This document shows positions 35,675-44,596 of a stretch of 64,000 nucleotides of DNA, in pieces. The DNA comes from Rhodospirillales bacterium URHD0017 (lineage in GTDB: Bacteria; Pseudomonadota; Alphaproteobacteria; Reyranellales; Reyranellaceae), in assembly GCA_900110395.1 (NCBI GenBank), contig FODP01000013.1, positions 124,001 through 188,000 of the forward strand. The letters run 5' to 3'. The position numbers were made by a program, and so were the translations under genes. Positions within the stretch are counted from its first letter, which is position 1. Each line of letters opens with the position of its first letter. A model generated the notes under the pieces. The model saw nothing but the letters and a program-made list of their open reading frames with translations, made no database searches and was not told the DNA's origin.

Positions 35675-36822
35675 GCGCTCGGCGCTACGATGTCATTGTC
35701 GCGGGCGGCGGCGCCGCCGGCCTGATGTGCGCTTTGCGCGCCGGCCAACGTGGTCGGCGCGTGCTGGTGCTGGAGCACGCCGACAAGGTCGGCAAGAAGA
35801 TCCTGATCTCGGGCGGCGGACGTTGCAATTTCACCAACCTCGTCAGCCGGCCCGAGGCGTTCCTGTCGGCCAACCCGCATTTCTGCAAGTCGGCGCTGGC
35901 GCGCTACAGCCAGCACGACTTCATCGCCCTGGTCGAGAAGCACCGCATCGCCTGGCACGAGAAAACGCTGGGCCAGCTCTTCTGCGACGGCTCGGCCCGG
36001 CAGATCGTGGCCATGCTTCTGGTGGAATGCGCCGCCGTCGGCGTCGAGGTGAAGGTGGCGCATCGCATCACCGGCATCGACAAGGCCGATTGTTTCACCG
36101 TGGCAACGGACCACGGCGTGTTCGCCGCGCAATCGCTGGTGCTCGCGACGGGCGGCCAGTCGATTCCCAAGATGGGCGCGACGGCCTTCGCGCACGACAC
36201 CGCTCGCCGTTTCGGGCTTGGGCTCACCGAGACACGGCCGGCCCTGGTGCCGCTGACGTTGACGGTGCCGGAGCTGAGTGGTGTATCGCTCGAGGTGGCG
36301 ACGCAGCTCGGACGGGCGCGCTTTCGCGAAGCCATGCTGTTCACCCATCGCGGGCTGTCGGGACCGGCGATCCTGCAAATCTCGTCCTACTGGCGGGACG
36401 GGCAGGAGATCGTGATCGACCTCCTGCCGGACACTGATGCGGCATCCTTCCTCAAGGACCGCAAGCGCACGCGGCCCAAAGCGGAGCTTCGTACGGTGCT
36501 GAGCGAAGTGCTGCCACAGCGGCTGGCGCAACACCTTGCGGCGGAAGGGACGATGGCGAATTTGCGCGACCGCGATCTCGATGCGCTGGCCGAGCGGCTG
36601 AAGGCGTGGAAGATCGTGCCGAGCGGCACCGAAGGCTATGCCAAGGCCGAGGTCACGGTGGGCGGCGTCGACACCGACGCGCTGTCGTCACGCACCATGG
36701 AAGCGAAGAAGGTGCCCGGCCTGTTCGTGATCGGCGAAGCCGTCGACGTCACCGGCTGGCTGGGCGGCCACAATTTCCAGTGGGCGTGGTCGAGCGGCTG
36801 GGCGGCGGGCGAGGCTGTGTAA
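35671..36822 (+). CDS. FAD-dependent oxidoreductase of the HI0933/YhiN family
   Basis: 383 aa. N-terminal dinucleotide-binding motif VIVAGGGAAGLMCA, family block GKKILISGGGRCNFTN, the adenine/NAD contact LVLATGGQSIPKMG, and the late GLFVIGEAVDVTGWLGGHNF with FQWAWSSGW at the end. This matches the YhiN-type flavoproteins, whose physiological reaction is uncertain. GTG start overlapping the crcB stop; last gene of the SDR-peptidase-crcB operon and convergent with livF. Confidence 0.9.
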   Translation: MSARRYDVIVAGGGAAGLMCALRAGQRGRRVLVLEHADKVGKKILISGGGRCNFTNLVSRPEAFLSANPHFCKSALARYSQHDFIALVEKHRIAWHEKTLGQLFCDGSARQIVAMLLVECAAVGVEVKVAHRITGIDKADCFTVATDHGVFAAQSLVLATGGQSIPKMGATAFAHDTARRFGLGLTETRPALVPLTLTVPELSGVSLEVATQLGRARFREAMLFTHRGLSGPAILQISSYWRDGQEIVIDLLPDTDAASFLKDRKRTRPKAELRTVLSEVLPQRLAQHLAAEGTMANLRDRDLDALAERLKAWKIVPSGTEGYAKAEVTVGGVDTDALSSRTMEAKKVPGLFVIGEAVDVTGWLGGHNFQWAWSSGWAAGEAV

Positions 36823-36834
36823 CGGAGCGCGGCC

Positions 36835-37536
36835 CTAGTGGCCGAGATAGCTCTTACGCAGCTCCGGATGCTCGGCGAGCTCGGCCGCGGCGCCGGAAAG
36901 GGCAATGCGGCCGTTCTCGAGAACGTAGGCGCGATGGGCGATGGCGAGCGACTGCACGACGTTCTGCTCGACCAGCAGGATGGCGAGCCCGTCGCGGTTG
37001 AGCCGGCCGATCAGCGTGAACATCTCCTCGACCAGCAGCGGTGACAGGCCGAGCGACGGCTCGTCGAGGATCAGCAGCCGGGGCTCACTCATCAGGCCGC
37101 GGCCGATCGCCAGCATCTGCTGCTCTCCGCCCGACAGCGTGCCGGCGAGCTGTGCCAGCCGCTCGTTGAGCCGCGGGAAGACCGCCAGCACGCGCTCGAG
37201 GTTCTTGGCCCGCGCGGCGCGGCCGCGGCGATAGCTGCCGAGCTCGAGGTTCTCGCGCACCGAGAGGTTCGGGAACACGCGACGGCCCTCAGGCACCTGC
37301 ACAAGACCGGCATCGACGATGCGCGTCGACGGTGCACCCGCAATCGCCTGTCCATCGAAGGTGATGGTGCCGCCGAACGGTCGGTAGAGGCCAGAAACAT
37401 TGTTGTTCAGGGTCGACTTGCCGGCGCCGTTGCTGCCCAGCAGCGCCACGATCTCGCCGGCGCCCACGGCAAGATCGACGCCGCGCAGCACCTCGATGGC
37501 GCCGTAGCCGGCTCGTAGGGCATTCACCTCAAGCAC
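36835..37536 (-). CDS. livF: Liv-type ABC transporter ATP-binding protein LivF (second system)
   Basis: 233 aa from the GTG at 37536, which overlaps the livG end by eight bases. Walker A GSNGAGKST, signature LSGGEQQM, Walker B LLILDEPSLGL and VEQNVVQS in the switch region. Asn-rich NNNVSGLY after Walker A is slightly unusual. Last gene of a five-gene minus-strand liv operon. Confidence 0.93.
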   Translation of the reverse strand: MLEVNALRAGYGAIEVLRGVDLAVGAGEIVALLGSNGAGKSTLNNNVSGLYRPFGGTITFDGQAIAGAPSTRIVDAGLVQVPEGRRVFPNLSVRENLELGSYRRGRAARAKNLERVLAVFPRLNERLAQLAGTLSGGEQQMLAIGRGLMSEPRLLILDEPSLGLSPLLVEEMFTLIGRLNRDGLAILLVEQNVVQSLAIAHRAYVLENGRIALSGAAAELAEHPELRKSYLGH

Positions 37537-38257
37537 GCAGCACCTTGGCGGCGCCGTGGCCGAGATAGGCTTCGACCACCTGCGCATTCTCGGCGATGGC
37601 GGCGGGCGTGCCCTCGGCGATCATGCGGCCCTGGTTCAGCACATAGACGCGCTCGGCGAGCGACGTAACCGCCTGCATGACGTGCTCGATCAGCAGGATG
37701 GTGATGCCCGAATTGCGGATCTCGCGGATCACCTGGACGATCTCGGTGATCTCCGTCGGGTTGAGCCCCGCCATCACCTCGTCGAGCAGCAGCAGGCGCG
37801 GACCGGTGGCGAGCGCCCGCGCCAGCTCCAGGCGCTTGCGGCCGGCGACGGTGAGGTCGGCGCCCATCTGGTCGAGCTGACCCGCCATGCCGACGATGCC
37901 GGCCACCGCCTCGGCCTCGCGCTCGGCCAGCTTGCGGTCGGCGGTGCGGAAATAGGCGCCGACCATGATGTTCTCGCGCACGCTGATCTTGGCGAAGGGC
38001 TGGGTGATCTGGAAGGTGCGCACCATGCCGGCGGCGCAGATGCGGTGCGGCGCCAGGCCGGTAATGTCCTTGCCCTCGAAGGCGACATGGCCGGCATCGG
38101 GCGCGTGGAAGCCGGCGATGGCCGCGAACAGCGTCGTCTTGCCCGCGCCGTTGGGGCCGATCAGCCCGACGATCTCTCCTTGGCGGACGTCGAGCGAGGC
38201 CTGGTCGACGGCTTTCAGGCCGCCGAACGACTTGGAGAGCTCGCGCACCTCAAGCAT
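37529..38257 (-). CDS. livG: Liv-type ABC transporter ATP-binding protein LivG (second system)
   Basis: 242 aa. FGGLKAVDQASLDVRQGE, Walker A GPNGAGKTT, degenerate signature VAGRKRLELARAL, Walker B LLLLDEVMAGL (Val in place of the usual Pro after DE, common in LivG) and IEHVMQAV. About 150 bases separate it from livM; this gap carries a palindromic repeat. Confidence 0.93.
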   Translation of the reverse strand: MLEVRELSKSFGGLKAVDQASLDVRQGEIVGLIGPNGAGKTTLFAAIAGFHAPDAGHVAFEGKDITGLAPHRICAAGMVRTFQITQPFAKISVRENIMVGAYFRTADRKLAEREAEAVAGIVGMAGQLDQMGADLTVAGRKRLELARALATGPRLLLLDEVMAGLNPTEITEIVQVIREIRNSGITILLIEHVMQAVTSLAERVYVLNQGRMIAEGTPAAIAENAQVVEAYLGHGAAKVLRA

Positions 38258-38287
38258 GAGGCCTCCCTCGTTCTTCCCTTTCAGATT

Positions 38288-38376
38288 CCTCTTCCCCGCT
38301 AGGGGGAGAGGTTAGGTGAGGGGGCTTCGACGGGTGTAAACCCCTCACCCAGCCTCTCCCCCTAGCGGGGGAGAGG
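38288..38376. repeat. Inverted repeat of the gctaggggg family between livM and livG
   Basis: Arms 38288-38323 and 38341-38376, each 36 bases, are complementary apart from three mismatches. Each arm includes a self-pairing core (ctccccctagcgggggag). The element is inside the liv operon on the minus strand. The same arm sequence recurs at 52435-52542 and as a half-element at 23397-23438. Confidence 0.88.
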
Positions 38377-38409
38377 AGAAAGAGGGAAGAGGCGTGAGGG
38401 GCGCAGCGC

Positions 38410-39372
38410 TCACGCATGGCGCGGCTTCCGTCGGAACAAACCCATCAGCCCGTCCGGCAGGCGGGCGACGATCAGCACCAGCATGATGCCGTAGACCACC
38501 AGACTGAGCGGCTGGACGTTCTTCAGGGCCGGCACGACGCTTGCCAGCCAGCGCGTGATCTCGTTGATCGCGGTCAACGCCACCGAGCCGATCAGCGGCC
38601 CGAAGATCGTGCCGGCGCCGCCCACCATGCTGACCAAAAGCATCTCGACCGACTTGTCGACGCCGAAGGCGATCGAGGGATCGATGTAGAGATACTTCTG
38701 GGCATAGAAGGTGCCGCCCGCGGCACACATCGCGCCCGACAGGGTCAGCACCTTCACCTTTTCGGCGAACACGTCGATGCCGAGCGCCCGCGCCGCATCC
38801 TCGTTCTCGCGGATGGCGACCAGGCGGGCGCCGAAGCGGTTGCGCGTCAGCTGCCAGGCGATCAGCAAGGAGATCACGCAAAGCGCCAGCGCGATGTAGT
38901 AGATCCAGATCGGCTCCTTGAACTGGAAGTTGATCGGCCGCTGGTCGGCCTTTATCAGCATGCCGAGCCCGCCGCGGGTGAAAGGTACCGAGTTGGCGAG
39001 GATGCGGAAGACCTCGGCGAAGGCCAGCGTGATCAGCGCGAAATAGGAGCCGCGCAGGCCGGCGCGGAACGACAGGAAGGCGATCACCCAGCCGACGATG
39101 CCGCCCGCCAGCATGGCGGCCGGCCAGGCGAGCCAGGGGTTCCAGCCATAGGTCACCTGCAGGATGGTCGAGGTGTAGGCGCCGGTGCCGAAGAACACGA
39201 CATGCCCGAACGAGGTCTGGCCGGCAAAGCCGCCGGCGATGTTCCACGACTGGCCGATGAAGGCCACGAAGAACACCATCATGCCGATGTTGATCAGGTA
39301 GTTGGGCGCCACCAGCGGATAGATCACGGCGGCGGCAAGGCCCAGCGCACAGAGGAGGGCCTGCCGGCTCAT
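38410..39372 (-). CDS. livM: Liv-type ABC transporter permease LivM (second system)
   Basis: 320 aa, about eight to ten hydrophobic helices. LivM motifs: GQTSFGHVVFFGTGAYTS, RGSYFALITLAFAEVFR, NEDAARALGIDVFAEKVKV (coupling-helix region) and MVGGAGTIFGPLIGS. The ATG at 39372 overlaps the livH stop (ATGA). Confidence 0.94.
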   Translation of the reverse strand: MSRQALLCALGLAAAVIYPLVAPNYLINIGMMVFFVAFIGQSWNIAGGFAGQTSFGHVVFFGTGAYTSTILQVTYGWNPWLAWPAAMLAGGIVGWVIAFLSFRAGLRGSYFALITLAFAEVFRILANSVPFTRGGLGMLIKADQRPINFQFKEPIWIYYIALALCVISLLIAWQLTRNRFGARLVAIRENEDAARALGIDVFAEKVKVLTLSGAMCAAGGTFYAQKYLYIDPSIAFGVDKSVEMLLVSMVGGAGTIFGPLIGSVALTAINEITRWLASVVPALKNVQPLSLVVYGIMLVLIVARLPDGLMGLFRRKPRHA

Positions 39373-40241
39373 GCCTTGCTCCCGAACAGGCCGGTGGGCT
39401 TCAGCAGCAGGATCAGGATGAAGATCAGCGAGATGCCGATCTGGCCGAGCTGCTCGCCGAGGAAGAGGCCGCCCAGCGCCTCGGTGATGCCGATGATGAA
39501 GCCACCGACCGCCGCGCCGATGAAGCTGCCCATGCCGCCCAGCACGACGATGGTGAACGCGACCAGCACGAAGGCGTGGCCCGAGGTCGGCGTCACGTAA
39601 TAGCTCGGCATCAGCAGGCACGCCGCGGCGCCGAGGCAGGCGATGCCGATGCCGTAGGAGATCGCGAAGATGTTGTCGACATCGATGCCGACCAGGCGCG
39701 CGCCCTGGCGTTCCTTGGCGACGGCGCGGATCGCCTTGCCGGTGTCGCTCTTGGCCATGTAGAGGCCGAGGATGGCGCAGATCAGCAGCGACGCCCCGAA
39801 GGAGATGAGCTTGGGCAGCGGCAGGAAGGCCGCGCCCAGCTCGACGAACGAGCCGGCGTAGGGCACGTCGATGGTCTGCGTGTCGCCGCCGAAGAACAGC
39901 AGGGCGACGTTGTCGATCACGATCGAGAGGCCGAGCGTGATCAGGAGGATGTTCTCGTCACGGCCATGGCTGAAGCGCCCGATCACCAACCGGTAGAGCA
40001 CGAAGCCGAAGACGAAGGCGCCGGCGATCACCACCGGCAGCGCCACGTAGGGATCGATTCCGATCAGCCGCCACAGGAAGAAGACGGCGTACATGGCCAG
40101 CATCAGCAGGCTGCCATGGGCGAAGTTGATGATGTGCAGGACGCCGTAGATCAGGGTGAGACCTACGGCGACCAGGACATAGATGCCGCCGGCGAGCAGC
40201 CCGTTCAGCACGCCGGCGAAGATGATCTGCGGGTCGAGCAC
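39369..40241 (-). CDS. livH: Liv-type ABC transporter permease LivH (second system)
   Basis: 290 aa with eight or so hydrophobic helices. GVLNGLLAGGIYVLVAVGLT, YGVLHIINFAHGSLLML and the coupling region IRAVAKERQGARLVGIDVD, then VVLGGMGSFIGAAVGG, are LivH hallmarks. Seventeen bases separate it from the binding-protein gene. Substrate not determinable; Liv-type systems in this kind of organism carry amino acids, amides, urea or aromatic acids. Confidence 0.94.
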   Translation of the reverse strand: MLDPQIIFAGVLNGLLAGGIYVLVAVGLTLIYGVLHIINFAHGSLLMLAMYAVFFLWRLIGIDPYVALPVVIAGAFVFGFVLYRLVIGRFSHGRDENILLITLGLSIVIDNVALLFFGGDTQTIDVPYAGSFVELGAAFLPLPKLISFGASLLICAILGLYMAKSDTGKAIRAVAKERQGARLVGIDVDNIFAISYGIGIACLGAAACLLMPSYYVTPTSGHAFVLVAFTIVVLGGMGSFIGAAVGGFIIGITEALGGLFLGEQLGQIGISLIFILILLLKPTGLFGSKA

Positions 40242-40258
40242 CCCTGAGATCCGGGCCG

Positions 40259-41482
40259 TCAGAACTTCGGCTTGGGGAACACCGCCTTGGCCGAGGCGAA
40301 CTCCTCGGGCGCGATGACCTCGATGTCGCCCTTGATCGACTGCATGACCGCGGGCTTGGCGCCCTGGTTCTGGCCGTTGACGAACTTGGTCGGACCGTAG
40401 GGCATCAGCTCGGCCTTGAAGGTCGAGCTGGCGATGGCGTCGGTGAGCTTGGCCTTGTCGGCCGAGCCGGCGCGCTCCAGCGAATCGGCCAGCAGCAAGG
40501 CCGTCGAGTAGCCGAGATAGACCTCGAAGGTGAACAGCGCGCCGCCGGCCTCGACCCGCTTCTTCAGCTCCTGCGCCTTGGCGCTCTTCGGGTTGAACCA
40601 GTGGTTCACGTCCATCATGTACTGCGAGACGTCGGGCATCTCCTTGACGAACTTGTAGTTGAAGCCGCCGCCCAGGATCGAATAGAAGCCCGCGACGTTC
40701 ACCTTCTGCTGGAACAGCGTGCGCGCCAGCAGCATGTATTCGTTCTGGTAGTTCGACATCATGACGATGTCGGGCGCGATGGACCGGATGCGCAAAGCAA
40801 TATTGTCGAAGTTGCGCGTCGGGTTGTCGTGCGCGATCACTTCCTTGGCCTCGATGCCGATCGACGGCAGCTTGCCGGCGAGCAGCTTGGCCGTGCCGGT
40901 GCCGAACTCGCCCGATTCATGGACGATCACCGCGGTCTTGGCCGGGCTGCCGGCCGCCTTGTTGATGTTGCCGAGGTTGGCGATGCCGTCGTCGACGCAG
41001 ACGCCGAAGCCCGGCATCAGGCGGAAGGTGTTCTTCAGCCCGCGGTTCACGATCACGTCGGATGCCGCGACATCGACCAGGAACGGCGTGTTGTACTTGG
41101 CCGCCGCCTGGGTGGCGGCGATGGTGACCGGGCTCTGGAAGCAGCCGATGTAGGCGGCCACGCCCTGCTCGTTCATCTTCTCGACCTCGGCGACGCCGAC
41201 CTCGACCTTGGACTGGCTGTCGCCCAGCAGCGCCTCGAGCTTGGCGCCGCCCATCGACTTGATGCCGCCCGCCTTGTTGATGTCCTCGATCGCCATCGTG
41301 CCGCCGAGCCGTCCCTGCTGGCCGTTGTAGGCGACGAAGCCGGTCACCGGATGGATCAGGCCGACCTTGATGGCGGCCGGTTGCGCGCCGACGATGCCGG
41401 GAAATCCGAGGCTGCTGGCAAGCGCCGTCGTGCCCGCGACGAAGCCGCGCCGCGAAACGGATGTGTTGATGTGCTTTTTCAT
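40259..41482 (-). CDS. Liv-type ABC transporter periplasmic substrate-binding protein
   Basis: 407 aa. A Tat-like signal, SVSRRGFVAGTTALASS, ends near VGAQ. The mature protein is a Peripla_BP_6 fold: IKVGLIHPVTGFVAYNGQQG, a ligand-binding GCFQSPVTIAATQAAAKY segment and TAVIVHESGEFGTG. First gene of the liv operon. Divergent from a phytanoyl-CoA dioxygenase-like gene with an 82-base shared promoter gap. Confidence 0.93.
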   Translation of the reverse strand: MKKHINTSVSRRGFVAGTTALASSLGFPGIVGAQPAAIKVGLIHPVTGFVAYNGQQGRLGGTMAIEDINKAGGIKSMGGAKLEALLGDSQSKVEVGVAEVEKMNEQGVAAYIGCFQSPVTIAATQAAAKYNTPFLVDVAASDVIVNRGLKNTFRLMPGFGVCVDDGIANLGNINKAAGSPAKTAVIVHESGEFGTGTAKLLAGKLPSIGIEAKEVIAHDNPTRNFDNIALRIRSIAPDIVMMSNYQNEYMLLARTLFQQKVNVAGFYSILGGGFNYKFVKEMPDVSQYMMDVNHWFNPKSAKAQELKKRVEAGGALFTFEVYLGYSTALLLADSLERAGSADKAKLTDAIASSTFKAELMPYGPTKFVNGQNQGAKPAVMQSIKGDIEVIAPEEFASAKAVFPKPKF

Positions 41483-41564
41483 GGTGAAGCCCCTTCTTCT
41501 GTCCCCGAGCGCGCGACGCTACGATAGCGCTCCTCGACGGACAACCGCCAACAGCGGAACACCG

Positions 41565-42395
41565 ATGCCCAAGAGCCTGTCGCTCGCCGAGATAGAGCAA
41601 TATCGAAGCCAAGGCTTTGCCTTCCCTGTGCCGGCGCTCGATGCCGCCGAGGTGCGCGATCTGCGCGCCGATCTCGAACATTGGGAGAAGCAGCAGGGCC
41701 ATCCGCTCGACTTTCCGGAGAAGAGCAAGTCGTACCTGCTGTATCGCTGGGCGGACGCTCTGGTGCACCATCCCAAGGTGCTCGACGCGGTCGAGGACCT
41801 GATCGGGCCCGACATCCTCGTCTATCACTCGACGACGTGGATCAAGGAGGCGCACACGCCGGCCTATGTGCGCTGGCATCAGGACGGCGCCTACTTCTTC
41901 CTCGATCCGCTCGAGCATGTGACGGCCTGGGTGGCGTTGTCGGAGGCATCCGAGCTCGCCGGCTGCATGCGCGTGATCCCGGGCACGCATCGCCTGCCCA
42001 TGATCGAGCACGACGACCAGCCCGACGCCTACAACATGATCAAGCGCGGCCAGGGCATCAGCGGCCGCTTCGACGGCGAGAAGGGTGTGGCGATGCCGCT
42101 CAAGGCGGGCGAGCTGTCACTGCATCACACGGCGCTGGTTCATTGCTCGCCGGGCAACGACAACAGCGACCGCCGCATGGGTCTCGGCATCAGCTTCGTC
42201 CCGGCCCATGTGCGGCCGCTGGGACCGGTGAAGCCGTCGGCTCTGCTGGTGCGTGGCGAGGACCGCTTCGGCCACTTCTTGCCCGAGACTCGACTCGGCA
42301 AACCCATGTCGCCCGAGGCTCAGGCCGCGCACAGCGAAGCGGTGCGCCTCTTTCGCCTGCGCCAGGATCGGGGATTCACGAAAGCGGCGGAATAG
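41565..42395 (+). CDS. Phytanoyl-CoA dioxygenase (PhyH) family protein
   Basis: 276 aa. Fe(II)/2-oxoglutarate dioxygenase fold: the HxD metal motif in YVRWHQDGAYFF, AWVALSEASELAGCMRVIPG and the distal His in LHHTALVHCSPGN. An Arg for 2-oxoglutarate binding is probably in the RRMGLGISF segment. The substrate is unknown; bacterial members hydroxylate diverse small molecules. Divergence from the liv operon may indicate shared regulation with the transported compound (inference). Confidence 0.9.
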   Translation: MPKSLSLAEIEQYRSQGFAFPVPALDAAEVRDLRADLEHWEKQQGHPLDFPEKSKSYLLYRWADALVHHPKVLDAVEDLIGPDILVYHSTTWIKEAHTPAYVRWHQDGAYFFLDPLEHVTAWVALSEASELAGCMRVIPGTHRLPMIEHDDQPDAYNMIKRGQGISGRFDGEKGVAMPLKAGELSLHHTALVHCSPGNDNSDRRMGLGISFVPAHVRPLGPVKPSALLVRGEDRFGHFLPETRLGKPMSPEAQAAHSEAVRLFRLRQDRGFTKAAE

Positions 42396-42465
42396 TCGTC
42401 CCTCTTGCACGGCGACCACGATCGTTTTTGGGACGTACGGCATGGTCCAGGAGGGGAGTGTCGCG

Positions 42466-42636
42466 ATGATCTACATCTTGACGCTATTGATATTCTCGGG
42501 CGGAAACGTCGCCGTCGCCACGGCGGAATACAACAGCCAGGCCGCCTGCGAAGCGGCAAGGCAAGTCGACGAGCAAGCGATCGCGACCGCCTTCAGGCAG
42601 CCCATGGTCGTCGCAACATGCACGCCGAAGGGATGA
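42466..42636 (+). CDS. Small exported or membrane-associated peptide, hypothetical
   Basis: 56 aa. The ATG at 42466 follows GGAGGGG; an ATG at 42442 is an alternative. The sequence has a hydrophobic N-terminus (MIYILTLLIFSGGNVAVATA), then a polar part with two Cys (AACEAARQVDEQ and VVATCTPKG), which could be disulfide-linked if exported. Short proteins with this design are frequent and mostly uncharacterised. Confidence 0.55.
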   Translation: MIYILTLLIFSGGNVAVATAEYNSQAACEAARQVDEQAIATAFRQPMVVATCTPKG

Positions 42637-42677
42637 CCTGAGAATCGCCCCTGTCGATCCACAAGGACGACAGGGGG

Positions 42678-43598
42678 TCAGCCCATCATCGTGTCCCTGT
42701 AGTGCCGGGCGATCTCGCCCGGCGTCGCCTGCCAGACGTTGCCGAAGCGCTCGACCCGGCGCAGCGCCTCGTCGAGATACTTTATGCGATGCGGCACGCC
42801 CATCAGCCAGGGATGGACCGACAGATTGAACACCTGGCCGCCTTCCTGGTGCAGCAGCTCGAACGCCTCGCCGACCAGATCGGGATAGCGCGGCGTCGGA
42901 ATGCGGCGCAGCAGGAGCTGCTGCACGTCGTCCCATTCCGGCTGGTTGGGCATCGACACGAACGGCTTGCCGACCTTCATCGGATAGGGCTGGTCGTCGT
43001 TCGGCCAGTCGAGCACGTAGTCGAGGCCCGCCTCCGCCAGAAGCTTCGGCGTGCGCTGGCTCTCGCCGTAGTCCTGGCCCAGCCAGCCCTTGGGCCGCAC
43101 GCCTGCCGCCTTCTCGATGGCCGCCAGCGATTCGGCGATCTCGGCCTTTTCCTCGGCCTCGCTCATCTTCGATGTGATCATGCGGTTGGCCGAATGACCG
43201 TGGGCAATGAACTCGTACTTGCGCTTCTTGAACTGCTCGATGAGGTAGGGATAGCGCTCGGCCGCGAGCGCGTTCACCGCCACGCCGGCGCGCACCTGAT
43301 AACGGTCGAGCACGTCGAGCACGCGGAAGATGCCGGTGCGGTTGCCGTACTCGCGCTGCGTCCAGGTGCGGTAATCGGGCACGAAGCTGCCGAACTCGCC
43401 GGCCATCCGCGGGTCGCGATGGCTCTTCTCGTCGGGCAGCAGCTCCCAGTATTCGAGATGCAGCAGCACGAACCAGCCGACGCGCGCATTGCGCGGCCAG
43501 GCGAGCTTGGGCCGATGCGGGAAGGGCGCGTAGTCGTACCAGGGATTGTCCATGCCGGGCTTGAGCGGCGGTGGGTTCTTGGGAACGGATGCGGTCAT
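42678..43598 (-). CDS. Polysaccharide deacetylase family protein, PuuE/allantoinase-like, copy 1
   Basis: 306 aa, the length of the NodB-fold allantoinase PuuE. Core motifs: YEFIAHGHSANRM (metal His motif in the HxxxH style), GWLGQDYGESQRTPKLL, DYVLDWPNDDQPY and NLSVHPWLMGVPHR. There is no signal peptide, so it acts in the cytoplasm. Adjacent one base from a paralogue and divergent from xdhAB, which makes purine or allantoin hydrolysis the best guess. Confidence 0.83.
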   Translation of the reverse strand: MTASVPKNPPPLKPGMDNPWYDYAPFPHRPKLAWPRNARVGWFVLLHLEYWELLPDEKSHRDPRMAGEFGSFVPDYRTWTQREYGNRTGIFRVLDVLDRYQVRAGVAVNALAAERYPYLIEQFKKRKYEFIAHGHSANRMITSKMSEAEEKAEIAESLAAIEKAAGVRPKGWLGQDYGESQRTPKLLAEAGLDYVLDWPNDDQPYPMKVGKPFVSMPNQPEWDDVQQLLLRRIPTPRYPDLVGEAFELLHQEGGQVFNLSVHPWLMGVPHRIKYLDEALRRVERFGNVWQATPGEIARHYRDTMMG

Positions 43599-43599
43599 G

Positions 43600-44499
43600 T
43601 CACGCCTCCTTCCCGAGATGCTGCTGATAAGGCTTCAGACCGTTGGCGACATACCAGTCGAGGATCTCCTCGGCGGTGGCGACCCAGGCGTCCTTGTGCT
43701 TGCGGATGTAGCCCAGCGCCCGGTCGAGATGTTTCAGCCGGTGCGGTGCCCCCATCATGTAGGGATGGAGCGCGATGCACATGACGCGGCCATTCTCGCT
43801 GCCCTCGCGATAGACCGTGTCGAAGTGGTCGACGATCATCTGGGCGAATTCCTCGGCCTCGACCGGCTGGCGGTAGATCAGCGCGTCGTTGAGATCCATC
43901 GTGTAGGGCACGTGGATCAGCGTGCCGTGTCTGGTGGCGAGCGGTGTCGGCTGGTCGTCATGATAGAAGTCGCAGATGTAGTCCAGGCCCGCCTCGCGCA
44001 CGAGATCGGGCGTGGCGAGCGTGTTGGAGATGGCGGGCGAGAACCAGCCGCGCAGCTTGCGGCCGGTCAGGCGCAGGTGCGTGGCCTTGCTGTGCTCGAT
44101 GACCTCGCGCTCTTCCTGCTCGCTATAGCCCCAGTGGTAGCGCGTGTTGAAGTAGCCGTGGCTCATGTACTCCCAGCGCCGCGCCTCCATGGCTTCGAGG
44201 ATCTCGGGATACATCTCGATCACCGACATCGACAGCGACACGGTGCAGCGGACGCTGTGCTTGTCCAGGACCTCGAACGTGCGCCACAGGCCGACGCGGT
44301 TGCCGTAGTCGCGGCCGCCATAGCCCAAAACGTCGGGATGGGGCATGCGCGGCCAGGGATTGCGCACCCGTACCTCGGCGGGAAGATATTCGTAGTGTTC
44401 GATGTTGGGGCAGACCCACACCGCGACGCGCGCGCCGTTGGGCCAGGAGAGCTTCGGTCGCTCGACGACGGGGGAGTAGCTGAACCGGGAGGGATCCAT
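43600..44499 (-). CDS. Polysaccharide deacetylase family protein, PuuE/allantoinase-like, copy 2
   Basis: 299 aa from the ATG at 44499, which starts MDPSRFSYSP; a longer frame upstream lacks conservation. Motifs: GARVAVWVCPNIEHYEYLP, YGNRVGLWRTFEVLD, EYMSHGYFNTRYHWG and ALHPYMMGAPHRLKHLD. Paralogous to the next gene (one-base gap, same operon). Likely the second member of an allantoinase or related amide-hydrolase pair. Confidence 0.83.
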   Translation of the reverse strand: MDPSRFSYSPVVERPKLSWPNGARVAVWVCPNIEHYEYLPAEVRVRNPWPRMPHPDVLGYGGRDYGNRVGLWRTFEVLDKHSVRCTVSLSMSVIEMYPEILEAMEARRWEYMSHGYFNTRYHWGYSEQEEREVIEHSKATHLRLTGRKLRGWFSPAISNTLATPDLVREAGLDYICDFYHDDQPTPLATRHGTLIHVPYTMDLNDALIYRQPVEAEEFAQMIVDHFDTVYREGSENGRVMCIALHPYMMGAPHRLKHLDRALGYIRKHKDAWVATAEEILDWYVANGLKPYQQHLGKEA

Positions 44500-44596
44500 T
44501 TTTTCAGGCTCTTGTTGTGGCAGCCGAAGTGCATCACGCGCCGGCCGCCAGAGCAACCGCTTGCGTACAAACAACACCACGATCACAGTTAGCCGC